Shown here: piece after piece, positions 7,640-18,125 of the stretch
How positions within the stretch are numbered: position 1 is the first letter of the stretch
How the letters are laid out: the number at the start of each line of letters is the position of its first letter
From: Maritalea mobilis
GTDB taxonomy: Bacteria > Pseudomonadota > Alphaproteobacteria > Rhizobiales > Devosiaceae
Length of the DNA stretch: 64,000 nucleotides
Direction of reading: 5' to 3'
NCBI RefSeq assembly: GCF_004363175.1
Contig: NZ_SNYR01000001.1
Span: forward strand, 806,001-870,000
Notes under the pieces: model-generated
What the model saw: the letters and a program-made list of their open reading frames with translations, nothing else
What the model was told of the DNA's origin: nothing
Databases searched by the model: none
Made by a program: the position numbers and the translations under genes

Positions 7640-9277
7640 ATGGCCAAAAATGCCCGCCTGATTTATCGTGTCGTTCAAAAATGGGTGCAGCCGCACCTGG
7701 CAGCATTTCAGGCCGCGCAACAGCCAAAATTGTGGTTGCTGGCATTGGCCGCAGGCGTCGCCGGCGGTGCTGTCGCCATTCTCTTCCGTTCCGCCATCGG
7801 CTTTTTCCAATATTTGTGGATTCAAAACGCGTCCGAACTCTATATGGAGCGGCTGGCGGCACTGCCTTGGTATTATGTGATCCTCGGCCCCGTCACCGGG
7901 GGCGTGATTGTTGGCATCATCATGTTTTTCTGGCGGCGGGAAGCGCGACCCGGCGGCGTTGCTGACGTGATCGAAGCTCGCGCCCATGATGGCAAAAAGC
8001 TTTCCTTCCGCAACTCACTTGTGGCGAGCACCATTTCCGCCATTTCACTAGGCTTCGGCGCCAGCGCTGGCCGTGAAGGTCCGGTGGTTTATTTCGCCGC
8101 GTCTGCGTCTAAATCCCTATTCCGCTTCTTTGAACTGCCGCCCTCATCCCGTCGCATTATGCTGGGCTGTGGCGTGGCAGCGGCGATCTCAGCGTCCTTT
8201 AACGCCCCAATCGCTGGCGTGCTGTTCGCCCATGAAGTGATTTTGGGCCATTTTGCTATGTCCGCCTTTGTGCCCATCGTGATTGCCGCAGTGATCGCCT
8301 CTGTCATGTCCCGCGCATGGTTTGGCGACAACCCAGCATTTCTGGTGCCAGACTTTCAAATCACCTCTTATTGGGAAATTCCCGCTTTTGCCCTACTCGG
8401 CCTTACTTGCGCGGCAGTGGCCATTGCGTTTCAAACCTCACTGATCGGCACAGACTGGGTGGCCCGCCATTTCCGCATTCGCGATTATTTCCGCCCGGCC
8501 ATTGGCGGATTTCTGATCGGGATTATCGCTCTAGCCTTCCCGCAAGTGCTTGGCGTTGGCTATGAAGCAACAAACGCGGCGCTGACCAATCAGATGGGCC
8601 TTTGGACCATGCTGTCACTGATCATCGCCAAAACGGCGGCAACGGCCATCACCTTGGCATCGCGCTTCGGCGGCGGTATCTTCTCGCCCGCGCTCTATCT
8701 TGGCGCGATGACAGGCGGTGCATTCGGCCTAATAGCGGCGAATGTATTCCCGGAACTCGCCTCATCCGAAGCGCTTTATTCGATTATCGGCATGGGCGCC
8801 GTAGCCGCTGCGGTGTTGGGCGCGCCAATTTCCACCACCGTGATGATTTTTGAACTAACCGGCGGCTTCGCCTTCTCCATTGCGCTTTTGTTTGCTGTGT
8901 CGATTGCTACCGGCCTTACTCAAGCGGTGATGGGGCGTTCGTTCTTCTATTGGCAACTCTATACGCGCGGCATCATGTTAGAAGAAGGGCCGCACGCCCA
9001 CCTCGTCAAATATTATCGCGTGCGCGATTTCATGTCCGCCTATGTCAAAACGGATGACGAACCACCATTTGATATTCTTTCTGGCAAGCCATGGTTGAAA
9101 ACGGGCGACACGCTGGAAACCGCACTCCGCGCATTTGATGCAACGGATGAGTCACGCCTGCCCGTCATGGATGGATCGGGCAAGCGCATGAAGCAAGTGG
9201 GTTGGGTAACCCATGTGAAAGCTCTGTCGAGCTTCAACAAAGCATTGGTGGAACAAAGCCGCGAAGAACACCTTTAA
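7640..9277 (+). CDS. ClC family chloride channel/antiporter
   Basis: A 545-residue ClC membrane protein with about a dozen hydrophobic helices. The anion-path motifs are visible: GREGP (in [11 protein letters not shown]), whose glutamate is the gating/proton glutamate of exchangers, and [17 protein letters not shown] in the second half. The first motif, GSGIP in many members, reads PGGV here. After the membrane part the C-terminus ([44 protein letters not shown]) is a degenerate CBS-type region. The glutamate suggests a chloride/proton exchanger rather than a channel (inference). I chose ATG 7640, with GAGAG 12 bases upstream; an upstream frame to 7532 is low quality. Confidence 0.88.
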   Translation: MAKNARLIYRVVQKWVQPHLAAFQAAQQPKLWLLALAAGVAGGAVAILFRSAIGFFQYLWIQNASELYMERLAALPWYYVILGPVTGGVIVGIIMFFWRREARPGGVADVIEARAHDGKKLSFRNSLVASTISAISLGFGASAGREGPVVYFAASASKSLFRFFELPPSSRRIMLGCGVAAAISASFNAPIAGVLFAHEVILGHFAMSAFVPIVIAAVIASVMSRAWFGDNPAFLVPDFQITSYWEIPAFALLGLTCAAVAIAFQTSLIGTDWVARHFRIRDYFRPAIGGFLIGIIALAFPQVLGVGYEATNAALTNQMGLWTMLSLIIAKTAATAITLASRFGGGIFSPALYLGAMTGGAFGLIAANVFPELASSEALYSIIGMGAVAAAVLGAPISTTVMIFELTGGFAFSIALLFAVSIATGLTQAVMGRSFFYWQLYTRGIMLEEGPHAHLVKYYRVRDFMSAYVKTDDEPPFDILSGKPWLKTGDTLETALRAFDATDESRLPVMDGSGKRMKQVGWVTHVKALSSFNKALVEQSREEHL

Positions 9278-9714
9278 AGGGCGGATTGCTCACCTTGTGG
9301 CAAAGCAGCTTCATCATATTGCGCCGCAAATTCCGCACTCGGAGGAATGGGCTGGATCACATCAATCATAATCCCATTTGGGGTTGCGGTGATAAAGTGG
9401 CGTTGGCCAAAATCTTCGCTTTTAATGTCCAACAACAATGGCAGCTTCGCTTCCTTCAGTCGCTCATATTGCGCATCCACATCTTCCACCTCAAAATTGA
9501 GGATAAGACCACGGGTTTTCGCCTGTGCAGGCCGTGGCACGGTGGGGTGATTATATTGTAGCACAGCCAAATTGGTGCTCGGCACCAGCTCTGATTGCAA
9601 ATGCACATACCAATCGCTTTCAAAGCGCGGCACAAAACCAAAATGCTGCGTGAAAAACGCCACTGTTTGCGCCACATCTTCTACCATGATCACCGGATAA
9701 TATGAAGTTGTTTT
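9274..9714 (-). CDS. VOC (glyoxalase/bleomycin-resistance fold) protein
   Basis: A 146-residue protein of the vicinal-oxygen-chelate superfamily, with two beta-alpha-beta units: [22 protein letters not shown] and [24 protein letters not shown]. The family includes glyoxalases, dioxygenases and antibiotic-binding proteins; this subgroup is often annotated glyoxalase-like and its substrate is unknown. The ATG at 9714 has GGGAGAAAAGAG directly upstream; an extension to 9744 is unlikely. It is divergent from a TetR gene, and two TetR-type palindromes lie between them. Its 3' end overlaps the ClC gene by four bases. Confidence 0.82.
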   Translation of the reverse strand, partial: KTTSYYPVIMVEDVAQTVAFFTQHFGFVPRFESDWYVHLQSELVPSTNLAVLQYNHPTVPRPAQAKTRGLILNFEVEDVDAQYERLKEAKLPLLLDIKSEDFGQRHFITATPNGIMIDVIQPIPPSAEFAAQYDEAALPQGEQSAL

Positions 9715-9741
9715 CATCTCTTTTCTCCCAATCAAAAATAA

Positions 9742-11363
<1,622 letters not shown>

Positions 11364-11428
11364 CATTTCCCCCAATGGCAATAATATAACTTACAAATTC
11401 AAGTGGGCACGCGATTCAAATATTCAAG

Positions 11429-11944
11429 TCAATCCAAAGCTTTAAATTCATCTTTTAACTGCCGCACCCTCGCTTTGAGCGACGCTGGCCCTGCCTCAAG
11501 CGCCATATTGAGCTTTTGCCTTAAGCGATTCAATTGACTCTCATTTTCGATATGAAGCCGCACATCAGCATCCAGCGCCCAAACCTGCACCAATGTCTTC
11601 TTATCGTCCGAAAGCACAGGCAATGCAGCCGCAACTTTTTTGCGATTGATTTGCTCAACATCCAAATATTGAACGGACTGAAGCGCGTGTAACTTCGGTT
11701 CCCAATGAGCATAGTGATCCGCAGCATCAAACATGGCTTCAACCACATTAGCCGGAATCTCTTTGCTACATTCCAGCGCGCCCTTCACCAGCCACGTCGC
11801 TCCGGTTTGAAACATTACATTGTCATGGGCAAAATAATCAGTAAGCGACAAAAAGTCACCCGCCTCAGCCGCGGCCAATCCCTGTTTCAATGGCGCAATT
11901 TGCTTGCCATCAAACGCCAACAAAGCTTGAATCAATGGATTCAT
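11429..11944 (-). CDS. Hypothetical protein (171 aa)
   Basis: I do not recognise a family. The protein starts MNPLIQALLAFDGKQIAPLK, with GGAGAG before the ATG at 11944. It appears soluble and mostly helical: an N-terminal helical half with AAEAGDFLSLTDYFAHDNV and CSKEIPANVVEAMFDAADHY, a beta-like middle (KKTLVQVWALDADVRLHIENE), and a charged helical end (SLKARVRQLKDEFKALD). No signal peptide or membrane segment is visible. It lies downstream of the phytase-like gene but is separated from it by a terminator, so it probably has its own promoter. Confidence 0.65.
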   Translation of the reverse strand: MNPLIQALLAFDGKQIAPLKQGLAAAEAGDFLSLTDYFAHDNVMFQTGATWLVKGALECSKEIPANVVEAMFDAADHYAHWEPKLHALQSVQYLDVEQINRKKVAAALPVLSDDKKTLVQVWALDADVRLHIENESQLNRLRQKLNMALEAGPASLKARVRQLKDEFKALD

Positions 11945-11992
11945 CACACTCTCCAACCGATTCAAACTTAACCGCTTTTCCCACAAAGAAAA

Positions 11993-12014
11993 GCCCGAGC
12001 GTTTCCGCCCGGGC
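11993..12014 (-). terminator. Intrinsic terminator of the phytase-like gene
   Basis: GCCCGAGCG and CGCCCGGGC pair with one internal mismatch around a 4-base loop. On the minus strand the stem is followed by TTTTCTTTG, so it ends transcription from the gene that stops at 12039. Confidence 0.75.
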
Positions 12015-12038
12015 CCACTGTGCAAATTTTGGTAAAAT

Positions 12039-14213
12039 TTACATCTTGCCGATGGAGAAGAACAAGGTTTCACCTGAGTGATCGTCAACACCATCATTGT
12101 CTGTCATCGCGAACCCTTCGCCTGACGCGTCGATGGCAAAGCTTTCGATCTTGTCGAGCACAAAGCCGTTCAACGCTTTCATCTCAGGCAAGAAATCGTG
12201 CACTTCTGTTTTCTCAACCAAGGGCAGTTCACCACCCAAAGGCGCGGCCTGCATTTGGTCCATTGAAATGGCATAAAGCTTCTTGATCTTCGCATTGTCA
12301 GCCAACTGATTGTCACGCTCTACAACATAAATCATGTCGCCATGTGCCGTGATTTCAGAAAGGCCAACCCAGCCTTTTTCACCCTGATCCAACGGGTAAC
12401 GCACGGCACCCCATTCGCCAGTGGCAGGCGTGTAAGAAACGAGCTTCACTTCGCCTTTGGCATCGTCAGCCCATTCCCGCTGAATGGCGATCCAAAGCAC
12501 CATTTCATCGCCTTCGCCAACCGCAGTTATGCCTTCGGCGCCAAAGCGTTTTTCAACGGCCAACAATTCAGCTGGGAATGCGATCTCTTCCTTGATCTCA
12601 CCTTCGCTGTTCACGTGGTAAAGCGCATGTGGTGTCAACCGATCCGTACGGCCTTCAGAGGCAAGCCAGAAACCACCATCACCATCAAGGGTGATCCCTT
12701 CAAGGTCCAGCTTTTGGGCAGGTGCGCCATCACGCGTCACGCCGATACGACGCACAATTTTGGCAGGCGATTGGGTTGCATCAATCTCATAGATTGAAGG
12801 CTGCGACCGCAAGAAGCTGTCATTCACGGCATAAAGCTTGCCGGCAACCTCTGCATCGGCCACAAGGCCAGAAAGCGCTGTCCAACCTATTGGGCGGTCG
12901 CCATCCATTTCTGAGATGATTTGTGGGTAAGCTGGTGTTTCAGCATTGCGCGCATAAATCATGACGTGCGAACCTGCGCCACCATCTTCGCGCAGATCAA
13001 CTTCGTTGGCCGTTGCCAACAAGTTTTTAGATGGAATGGCTACTGCACCTTCAGGGCCAATGCCGGAGGGCAAGGCTTGGATAAACTCAGGCTCAGCGCC
13101 AGTGTCTTTATAAACCAACACCAAAGAAGCACGTTCCAACAACACGAAGATCAATGTGTCATCGCCAAACTTAGCCACTTCCAAACCTTCCGGTTCAGAA
13201 CCTTTGTTGCCTGAGCGTTTTTCTGGGTAGTGGCCCAAACGTGCCACCAGATGGTCCACGCTCATGCCTGAATCCCAAACGATTGAGCCGTCTTTATTCC
13301 AAATGGTGAAGCCGCGTGAGCCACCTTCATAATCGCCTTCATTGGCGGTGACAAAGCGGTCATTATCCAACCATTTCACAGTGTCAGGCTCGCGCACAAC
13401 AGCGTCCAAGCTGCCGTCAAACGTAAAGGCACGTTCTTCTTCCGTGTCCACATTGGCCAAATCAACGGCACCTGCGGAGAAGTGGTTTTTCACCTCGCCA
13501 GTCGCGCCATCAAGAACAACAAGATGGTTATTTTCCTGCATGGTCACAACCAGTTCGCCTGCCATGTTGAAATCAACAAATTCAGGCTCAGGGTCAGAAC
13601 CGCCAACTTCAGCCAAACCTGTCAAATCCACTTTGATCTGGCTGTCGCAATCCAGTACACCGTCTGCCACTTTAAACAAGGACACAAAGCCTGCAGGCTC
13701 TTGCGGGAGCACGCCATCATTCAAATCTTCATCACGCTCATTCTCAATGGCCACCGCAAGCATCGACCCGTCTTTTGACGCCGCGATTGAATCTGGCTGG
13801 CCGCCAAGATCACAAGTGGCCACAATTTCCTGGCTCATAGCATTGATCACAGCCACATGGCCTGAAGGCGCGGTGTAGCTCTCAGATGTATTCACACCAG
13901 CAAAAACATGCTCACCAATTACAGTGACGGAGGTTGGTTCGCCATCCAGCGCCAAAAAGCCTTTGGCTTCGGTGCTGCCATCTTCAGCAAGGCCAATAAA
14001 GCCAATGCCGCCGGCTGGGCTGTCAGAATAGACAAGCCATGAACCATCTTCGCTGGCGGCGATGATTTCTGATGATGTTTCTTCAGCTTCAGGTGCATTT
14101 TGCGCCACTGGAAAGCTGTTTACCCGATCGAAATATGGGCTGGCCATTGCAGCCATGGGCCCGAAGCTCACACTTGAAAGCGCAGCTAGGCTGATTGTTT
14201 TGAAAAGCGACAT
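12039..14213 (-). CDS. Secreted phytase-like esterase/beta-propeller protein
   Basis: A 724-residue exported protein. A signal peptide (LFKTISLAALSSVSFGPMAAMAS) precedes an N-terminal propeller-like region with repeats such as SGHVAVINAMSQEIVATCDL and NHLVVLDGATGEVKN. The middle has REPDTVKWLDNDRFVTANEGD and GPEGAVAIPSKNLLATANEVD, typical of choice-of-anchor-I/alkaline-phosphatase-like propellers. The C-terminal third (LDLEGITLDGDGGFWLASEGRTDR) matches the esterase-like activity of phytase family (PF13449 type). A role in phosphate or phosphoester handling is plausible but not proven. GGGGAG lies before the ATG, and a possible PHO box lies 50 bases upstream. A terminator follows. Confidence 0.82.
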   Translation of the reverse strand: MSLFKTISLAALSSVSFGPMAAMASPYFDRVNSFPVAQNAPEAEETSSEIIAASEDGSWLVYSDSPAGGIGFIGLAEDGSTEAKGFLALDGEPTSVTVIGEHVFAGVNTSESYTAPSGHVAVINAMSQEIVATCDLGGQPDSIAASKDGSMLAVAIENERDEDLNDGVLPQEPAGFVSLFKVADGVLDCDSQIKVDLTGLAEVGGSDPEPEFVDFNMAGELVVTMQENNHLVVLDGATGEVKNHFSAGAVDLANVDTEEERAFTFDGSLDAVVREPDTVKWLDNDRFVTANEGDYEGGSRGFTIWNKDGSIVWDSGMSVDHLVARLGHYPEKRSGNKGSEPEGLEVAKFGDDTLIFVLLERASLVLVYKDTGAEPEFIQALPSGIGPEGAVAIPSKNLLATANEVDLREDGGAGSHVMIYARNAETPAYPQIISEMDGDRPIGWTALSGLVADAEVAGKLYAVNDSFLRSQPSIYEIDATQSPAKIVRRIGVTRDGAPAQKLDLEGITLDGDGGFWLASEGRTDRLTPHALYHVNSEGEIKEEIAFPAELLAVEKRFGAEGITAVGEGDEMVLWIAIQREWADDAKGEVKLVSYTPATGEWGAVRYPLDQGEKGWVGLSEITAHGDMIYVVERDNQLADNAKIKKLYAISMDQMQAAPLGGELPLVEKTEVHDFLPEMKALNGFVLDKIESFAIDASGEGFAMTDNDGVDDHSGETLFFSIGKM

Positions 14214-14262
14214 AAGTCTCCCCTTGCGTTTAAGTCGTCCGCTTTTCGCTTAGGGAGTTGCC

Positions 14263-14280
14263 ACGACAGTCGCGTGACAA
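14263..14280 (-). promoter_or_regulatory. Possible PHO box upstream of the phytase-like gene
   Basis: On the minus strand TTGTCAC and CTGTCGT occur as two 7-base units with a 4-base spacer, an 11-base period that resembles the PhoB consensus (CTGTCAT repeats). It ends 50 bases before the start codon. The match is imperfect and was read by eye. Confidence 0.35.
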
Positions 14281-14399
14281 ATTTGTTGCACAAATTTGAC
14301 ATTGCACAGCTCAAGCGTCACAAGGCTTTTTGGTTCTCGACATATACAAGAAAGTATGTCTCCCCTATAAAGAACAAAAAGAGATTCGAAACGGACCGA

Positions 14400-16742
14400 A
14401 TGACCGATAGACCAGCAAAACCTCAAGGTTTAGGCGCTGGCCCGATCACTTCTCAATTGGGCGCGCGAACACCGCAATATTTAGATGGCTTAAACCCCGA
14501 GCAGCACGATGCCATTGTGTCTGTGGATGGGCCATTGCTGGTGTTGGCTGGCGCGGGCACAGGCAAAACGCGGGTGTTGACCACACGCATTGCCCACATC
14601 TTGCACACGCGCCGTGCCCGGGCGCATGAAATTTTGGCCGTAACTTTCACCAACAAAGCCGCCCGCGAGATGAAAGAGCGGATTGGCAAATTTGTGGGGG
14701 GCGCCATTGAAGGCATGCCCTGGCTCGGCACGTTCCACTCCATCGGCGCCCGTATCTTGCGCCGCCATGCCGAGCTGGTGGGCCTCAAGTCCGATTTCAC
14801 TATTCTCGACACAGACGATCAGATCCGCCTGCTCAAGCAATTGCTGCAAGCCGAAAATGTGGATGAGAAACGCTGGCCAGCCCGGCAGCTGGCACACGTG
14901 ATCGACGGGTGGAAAAACAAAGGTCTCCAACCCAGCCAACTTTCCGAAGCCGATGCGGGTGTTTTTGCCGATGGCAAAGCGGTGAAAATCTATCAGCAAT
15001 ATCAAGCGCGCCTTAAGGTGCTGAACGCAGCAGACTTTGGCGATTTGCTGCTGGAAGGCATTCGCCTGTTTAAAGAGAACCCCACCGTTCTGGCCGAATA
15101 TCATCAGCGCTTCAAATATATGCTGGTGGACGAATATCAGGATACCAACGTAGCGCAATATTTGTGGTTGCGCCTGTTGGCCCAAACCAATGAACACCGC
15201 GACACCGCCAATGTGTGCGTGGTGGGCGACGACGACCAATCTATTTATGGCTGGCGTGGCGCCGAAGTAGACAATATTTTGCGCTTCGAAAAAGACTTTC
15301 CCGGCGCAAAAGTGATCCGGCTGGAGCGCAATTATCGCTCCACCTCAAAAATCCTGAAAGCCGCCTCGCACTTGATTGCCCACAATGAAGATCGCTTGGG
15401 CAAAACATTGCAAACCGATGTCGGCGAAGAAGGCGAACCAATCGCAGTCACGTCCGTATGGGATTCGGAAGAAGAAGCGCGCAATATCGGCGAAGATATT
15501 GAACAGTTGCAGCGCCAAGGCCACAAGCTCAATTCAATGGCAATCTTGGTGCGCGCCTCGTTCCAAATGCGCGAATTTGAAGATCGCTTCATCACACTGG
15601 GCTTGAACTATCGCGTCATCGGTGGCCCACGCTTCTACGAGCGCAAGGAAATCCGCGATGCCCTCGCTTATTTGCGCATTGTGACTCAGCCCGCAGATGA
15701 TTTAGCGTTTGAACGGATCGTCAATGTGCCCAAGCGCGGTTTGGGCGATGCCACCATCCGCTTGCTGCATGATGCCGCCCGCGCAGCCAATGTGCCGCTG
15801 GTGCAGGCCACCCGCGAGCTGATCGAAACCGACGAGCTGAAGCCAAAACAGCGCTCCACCCTGCGCGGGCTATTGAGCCAATTTGATGAATGGGCCATGC
15901 GGTTGCAAACCCTGCCCCATTCTGAAGTGGCGGAAGCGATTTTGGATGAAAGCGGCTACACCCAGATGTGGCAGAACGACAAATCTGCCGATGCGCCGGG
16001 GCGGCTGGAAAACCTCAAAGAACTCATCCGCTCTATGGAAGAGTTCGAAACGCTGGGCGGCTTTTTGGAACATATCGCCTTGGTGATGGATCGAGACAGC
16101 GCCGATGCGGACGATGCCGTTTCCATCATGACCCTGCACGCTGCCAAAGGCTTGGAGTTCGACACCGTGTTCCTGCCCGGTTGGGAAGAAGGCTTGTTCC
16201 CGCACCAGCGGGCATTGGATGAAGCCGGAAAATCTGGCCTTGAGGAAGAACGTCGCCTCGCCTATGTGGGCATCACCCGCGCACGCAAACGCGCCAAACT
16301 GAGCCTAGCGCAAAACAGACGTATTCACGGCCTGTGGCAATCGGCTATTCCGTCACGGTTCCTCGATGAATTGCCTGCCGACGTGGTGGAGGTGAAAGAC
16401 ACCGGCTCCTCTTATGGCGGCATCAATTATGGTGGCCGCGACCAAGCCACTAAATTTGATCGGCGCGATCCGTTTGAAAGCGTTTATGAAACACCGGGTT
16501 GGCAACGCGCCCAGCGGCAACATAAATCGCGCAGCTTTGACCGCGGCCCAACCATTGAGGGCGAATTGGTGGCCCGTTCAACCAACACCGCCTCTTCATC
16601 TCGCTATAAGGTGGGCGACAAGGTGCTGCACCTTAAATTCGGCGAAGGCACCGTGGCCGCCGTCGATGGCAACAAACTCAGCATTGACTTTGCTTCCGTT
16701 GGCCGCAAGAAAGTGCTGGAAAGCTTTATTCAAAAACCGTGA
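14400..16742 (+). CDS. uvrD: UvrD/PcrA-type ATP-dependent DNA helicase
   Basis: A 780-residue superfamily-1 helicase that unwinds DNA 3' to 5' in repair and replication restart. All motifs are present: Walker A GAGTGKT, TFTNKAAREMKERI, DEYQDTN (Walker B), GDDDQSIYGWRGA, and VSIMTLHAAKGLEFDTVFLPG plus EERRLAYVGITRARK. The last 45 residues (YKVGDKVLHLKFGEGTVAAV) form the Tudor-like domain that contacts RNA polymerase in PcrA/UvrD. I chose ATG 14400 (MTDRPAKPQG); the 42 residues upstream have no family counterpart, and the ribosome binding site is weak (GGACCGA). prmA follows 11 bases later. Confidence 0.93.
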   Translation: MTDRPAKPQGLGAGPITSQLGARTPQYLDGLNPEQHDAIVSVDGPLLVLAGAGTGKTRVLTTRIAHILHTRRARAHEILAVTFTNKAAREMKERIGKFVGGAIEGMPWLGTFHSIGARILRRHAELVGLKSDFTILDTDDQIRLLKQLLQAENVDEKRWPARQLAHVIDGWKNKGLQPSQLSEADAGVFADGKAVKIYQQYQARLKVLNAADFGDLLLEGIRLFKENPTVLAEYHQRFKYMLVDEYQDTNVAQYLWLRLLAQTNEHRDTANVCVVGDDDQSIYGWRGAEVDNILRFEKDFPGAKVIRLERNYRSTSKILKAASHLIAHNEDRLGKTLQTDVGEEGEPIAVTSVWDSEEEARNIGEDIEQLQRQGHKLNSMAILVRASFQMREFEDRFITLGLNYRVIGGPRFYERKEIRDALAYLRIVTQPADDLAFERIVNVPKRGLGDATIRLLHDAARAANVPLVQATRELIETDELKPKQRSTLRGLLSQFDEWAMRLQTLPHSEVAEAILDESGYTQMWQNDKSADAPGRLENLKELIRSMEEFETLGGFLEHIALVMDRDSADADDAVSIMTLHAAKGLEFDTVFLPGWEEGLFPHQRALDEAGKSGLEEERRLAYVGITRARKRAKLSLAQNRRIHGLWQSAIPSRFLDELPADVVEVKDTGSSYGGINYGGRDQATKFDRRDPFESVYETPGWQRAQRQHKSRSFDRGPTIEGELVARSTNTASSSRYKVGDKVLHLKFGEGTVAAVDGNKLSIDFASVGRKKVLESFIQKP

Positions 16743-16753
16743 GACCTTAATCC

Positions 16754-17620
16754 ATGTCACTGAACCAGATCAGCGTGCCCCTAACCAAAGAAGAAGCCTA
16801 TAAGCTGGTCGATGCGGTCAGTGAGCTGGAAGATATGGCACTTTCTGCCGTTGCCTATGAAGGTCCAGACGGCGAGCATTGGGTGTTTGAGGCCACATGT
16901 GATGAAAAGCCGGACATTGAAAAGTTCAACGCGCTGGCCAAGCAGGTGTTGGGCGATGATGTTGAATTTGAAGTCGCCCCAGTACCCGAAAAAGATTGGG
17001 TCGCCCATTCGCTGGAAGGCCTAAAGCCCGTTGAGGCTGGCGGTTTTTTTGTGCATGGCTCACATGATGATGCGCCAAGCGATCAGAACGTGATCCCGAT
17101 CAAAATTGATGCAGGCCAAGCCTTTGGCACTGGACATCACGAAACCACATCCGGCTGCCTCGCGGCGCTTGATCTCTATTTGCAAGAAAATAAGCCGGCA
17201 GCCATTTTGGATTTGGGCACAGGTACGGGCATTCTGGCCATCGCTGCGGCCAAACGCACCGAATTGAATATTCTGGCCACTGACATTGACCCAAAGGCGG
17301 TTGAAGTCACCATCGAAAATGCTGAGATCAATGGCGTGTTGGATCAAATCATCGCCGAAACGGCGGACGGGTTTGATCACCCCATCTTTGCCGAGCATGG
17401 CCCCTTTGATCTGATCATGGCCAATATTTTGGCTGGGCCGCTGATTGAGTTGGCACCGCAATTGGTGGAACAGGCCAAACCGGGCGCCACCATCATTTTG
17501 GCAGGTCTACTAACGCGACAAGCAGAAGATGTGATTGCAGCCTATACCGCACAAAAAACAACCCTCCTCGCGCAGAGCGAGAAGGGTGATTGGTCTATTC
17601 TAACACTGAAAGCCAGCTAA
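16754..17620 (+). CDS. prmA: Ribosomal protein L11 methyltransferase
   Basis: A 288-residue SAM-dependent methyltransferase that trimethylates ribosomal protein L11. The N-terminal substrate-recognition domain is followed by AFGTGHHETTSGCL, the SAM motif LDLGTGTGILAIAAAKR and the post-I acidic loop ATDIDPKAVEVT. The catalytic-site segment DLIMANILAGPLIELAP is the PrmA version of the N-A-N-I-L motif. It is probably cotranscribed with the helicase gene. The last codons form one arm of a hairpin whose loop is the TAA stop codon. Confidence 0.94.
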   Translation: MSLNQISVPLTKEEAYKLVDAVSELEDMALSAVAYEGPDGEHWVFEATCDEKPDIEKFNALAKQVLGDDVEFEVAPVPEKDWVAHSLEGLKPVEAGGFFVHGSHDDAPSDQNVIPIKIDAGQAFGTGHHETTSGCLAALDLYLQENKPAAILDLGTGTGILAIAAAKRTELNILATDIDPKAVEVTIENAEINGVLDQIIAETADGFDHPIFAEHGPFDLIMANILAGPLIELAPQLVEQAKPGATIILAGLLTRQAEDVIAAYTAQKTTLLAQSEKGDWSILTLKAS

Positions 17621-17629
17621 GCTGGCTTT
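17609..17629. terminator. Hairpin with the prmA stop codon in its loop
   Basis: AAAGCCAGC (17609-17617) and GCTGGCTTT (17621-17629) form a perfect 9-bp stem. The 3-base loop is the TAA stop of prmA. A short T-run follows on the plus strand. It lies between convergent genes and probably terminates prmA and the microprotein gene ending at 17638. Confidence 0.6.
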
Positions 17630-17637
17630 TAGGCTTC

Positions 17638-17787
17638 TTAGAAGCCGTTTGTGTGGTCGTATGAACCAAGAAGGTTGCGGTAAGATTGTGTCGCCACAAA
17701 CTTCTGCTCTTCGCGGTGGTCATAAAAACCACGTGTGTTGGATACTGCGCTCACAATATTACGGAAAAAGCTTTTTTTCTCAGACAT
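17638..17787 (-). CDS. Microprotein, 49 aa, unknown function
   Basis: A short frame, MSEKKSFFRNIVSAVSNTRG, ending in LLGSYDHTNGF, with AGGTG seven bases before the ATG. It is basic at the N-terminus and rich in aromatic and polar residues, with no membrane segment. The opening (FFRNIVSAVSNTR) resembles the next microprotein (FRNMFDAMVAAR), so the two may be diverged copies. Its start is 38 bases downstream of that gene's stop and it is probably in the same transcript. No family was recognised with certainty. Confidence 0.55.
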   Translation of the reverse strand: MSEKKSFFRNIVSAVSNTRGFYDHREEQKFVATQSYRNLLGSYDHTNGF

Positions 17788-17825
17788 TTTAAACACCTAG
17801 CTCTATTTGGGCCTGTGCCCAGTTA

Positions 17826-17945
17826 TTATTTATAGTCGCGACCGTTTGCGTTAAGGAACTGTGCGATTTGGCGCTCGGCTTGCTTTGAACGTGCAGCCAC
17901 CATCGCGTCAAACATATTACGGAAAAGACCTGCTTTATGTGTCAT
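17826..17945 (-). CDS. Microprotein, 39 aa, DUF1127-like
   Basis: A 39-residue frame: MTHKAGLFRNMFDAMVAARS, then KQAERQIAQFLNANGRDYK. The pattern of an amphipathic helix with ARxKQAxRxIA and an Asn-Gly-Arg-Asp-Tyr end resembles DUF1127-type small basic proteins of alphaproteobacteria, some of which affect phosphate, carbon or RNA metabolism. AGGAGA precedes the ATG at 17945. It is divergent from the aminopeptidase gene and precedes another microprotein. The family assignment is tentative. Confidence 0.6.
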   Translation of the reverse strand: MTHKAGLFRNMFDAMVAARSKQAERQIAQFLNANGRDYK

Positions 17946-18125
17946 CGTATTTCTCCTTTGCAAATCGGATGCACCCACTTGCATCTCGCGATCTGTTGAC
18001 ACAATGTAGCGCAGCAAAAAAATTTTAGTAGACCCTGCTTTCGCACTACAGCCATGCAAAAAAAGCATGGCTGCGCCCATTTCAGCAGCCTCCTATGCAC
18101 GCTTTATCAAAGGACAGTGGTGACC

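Noticed and set aside
14490-15239. A 249-codon minus-strand frame inside the helicase gene
   Set aside because: The helicase reading has all superfamily-1 motifs over this stretch; the reverse frame has none.
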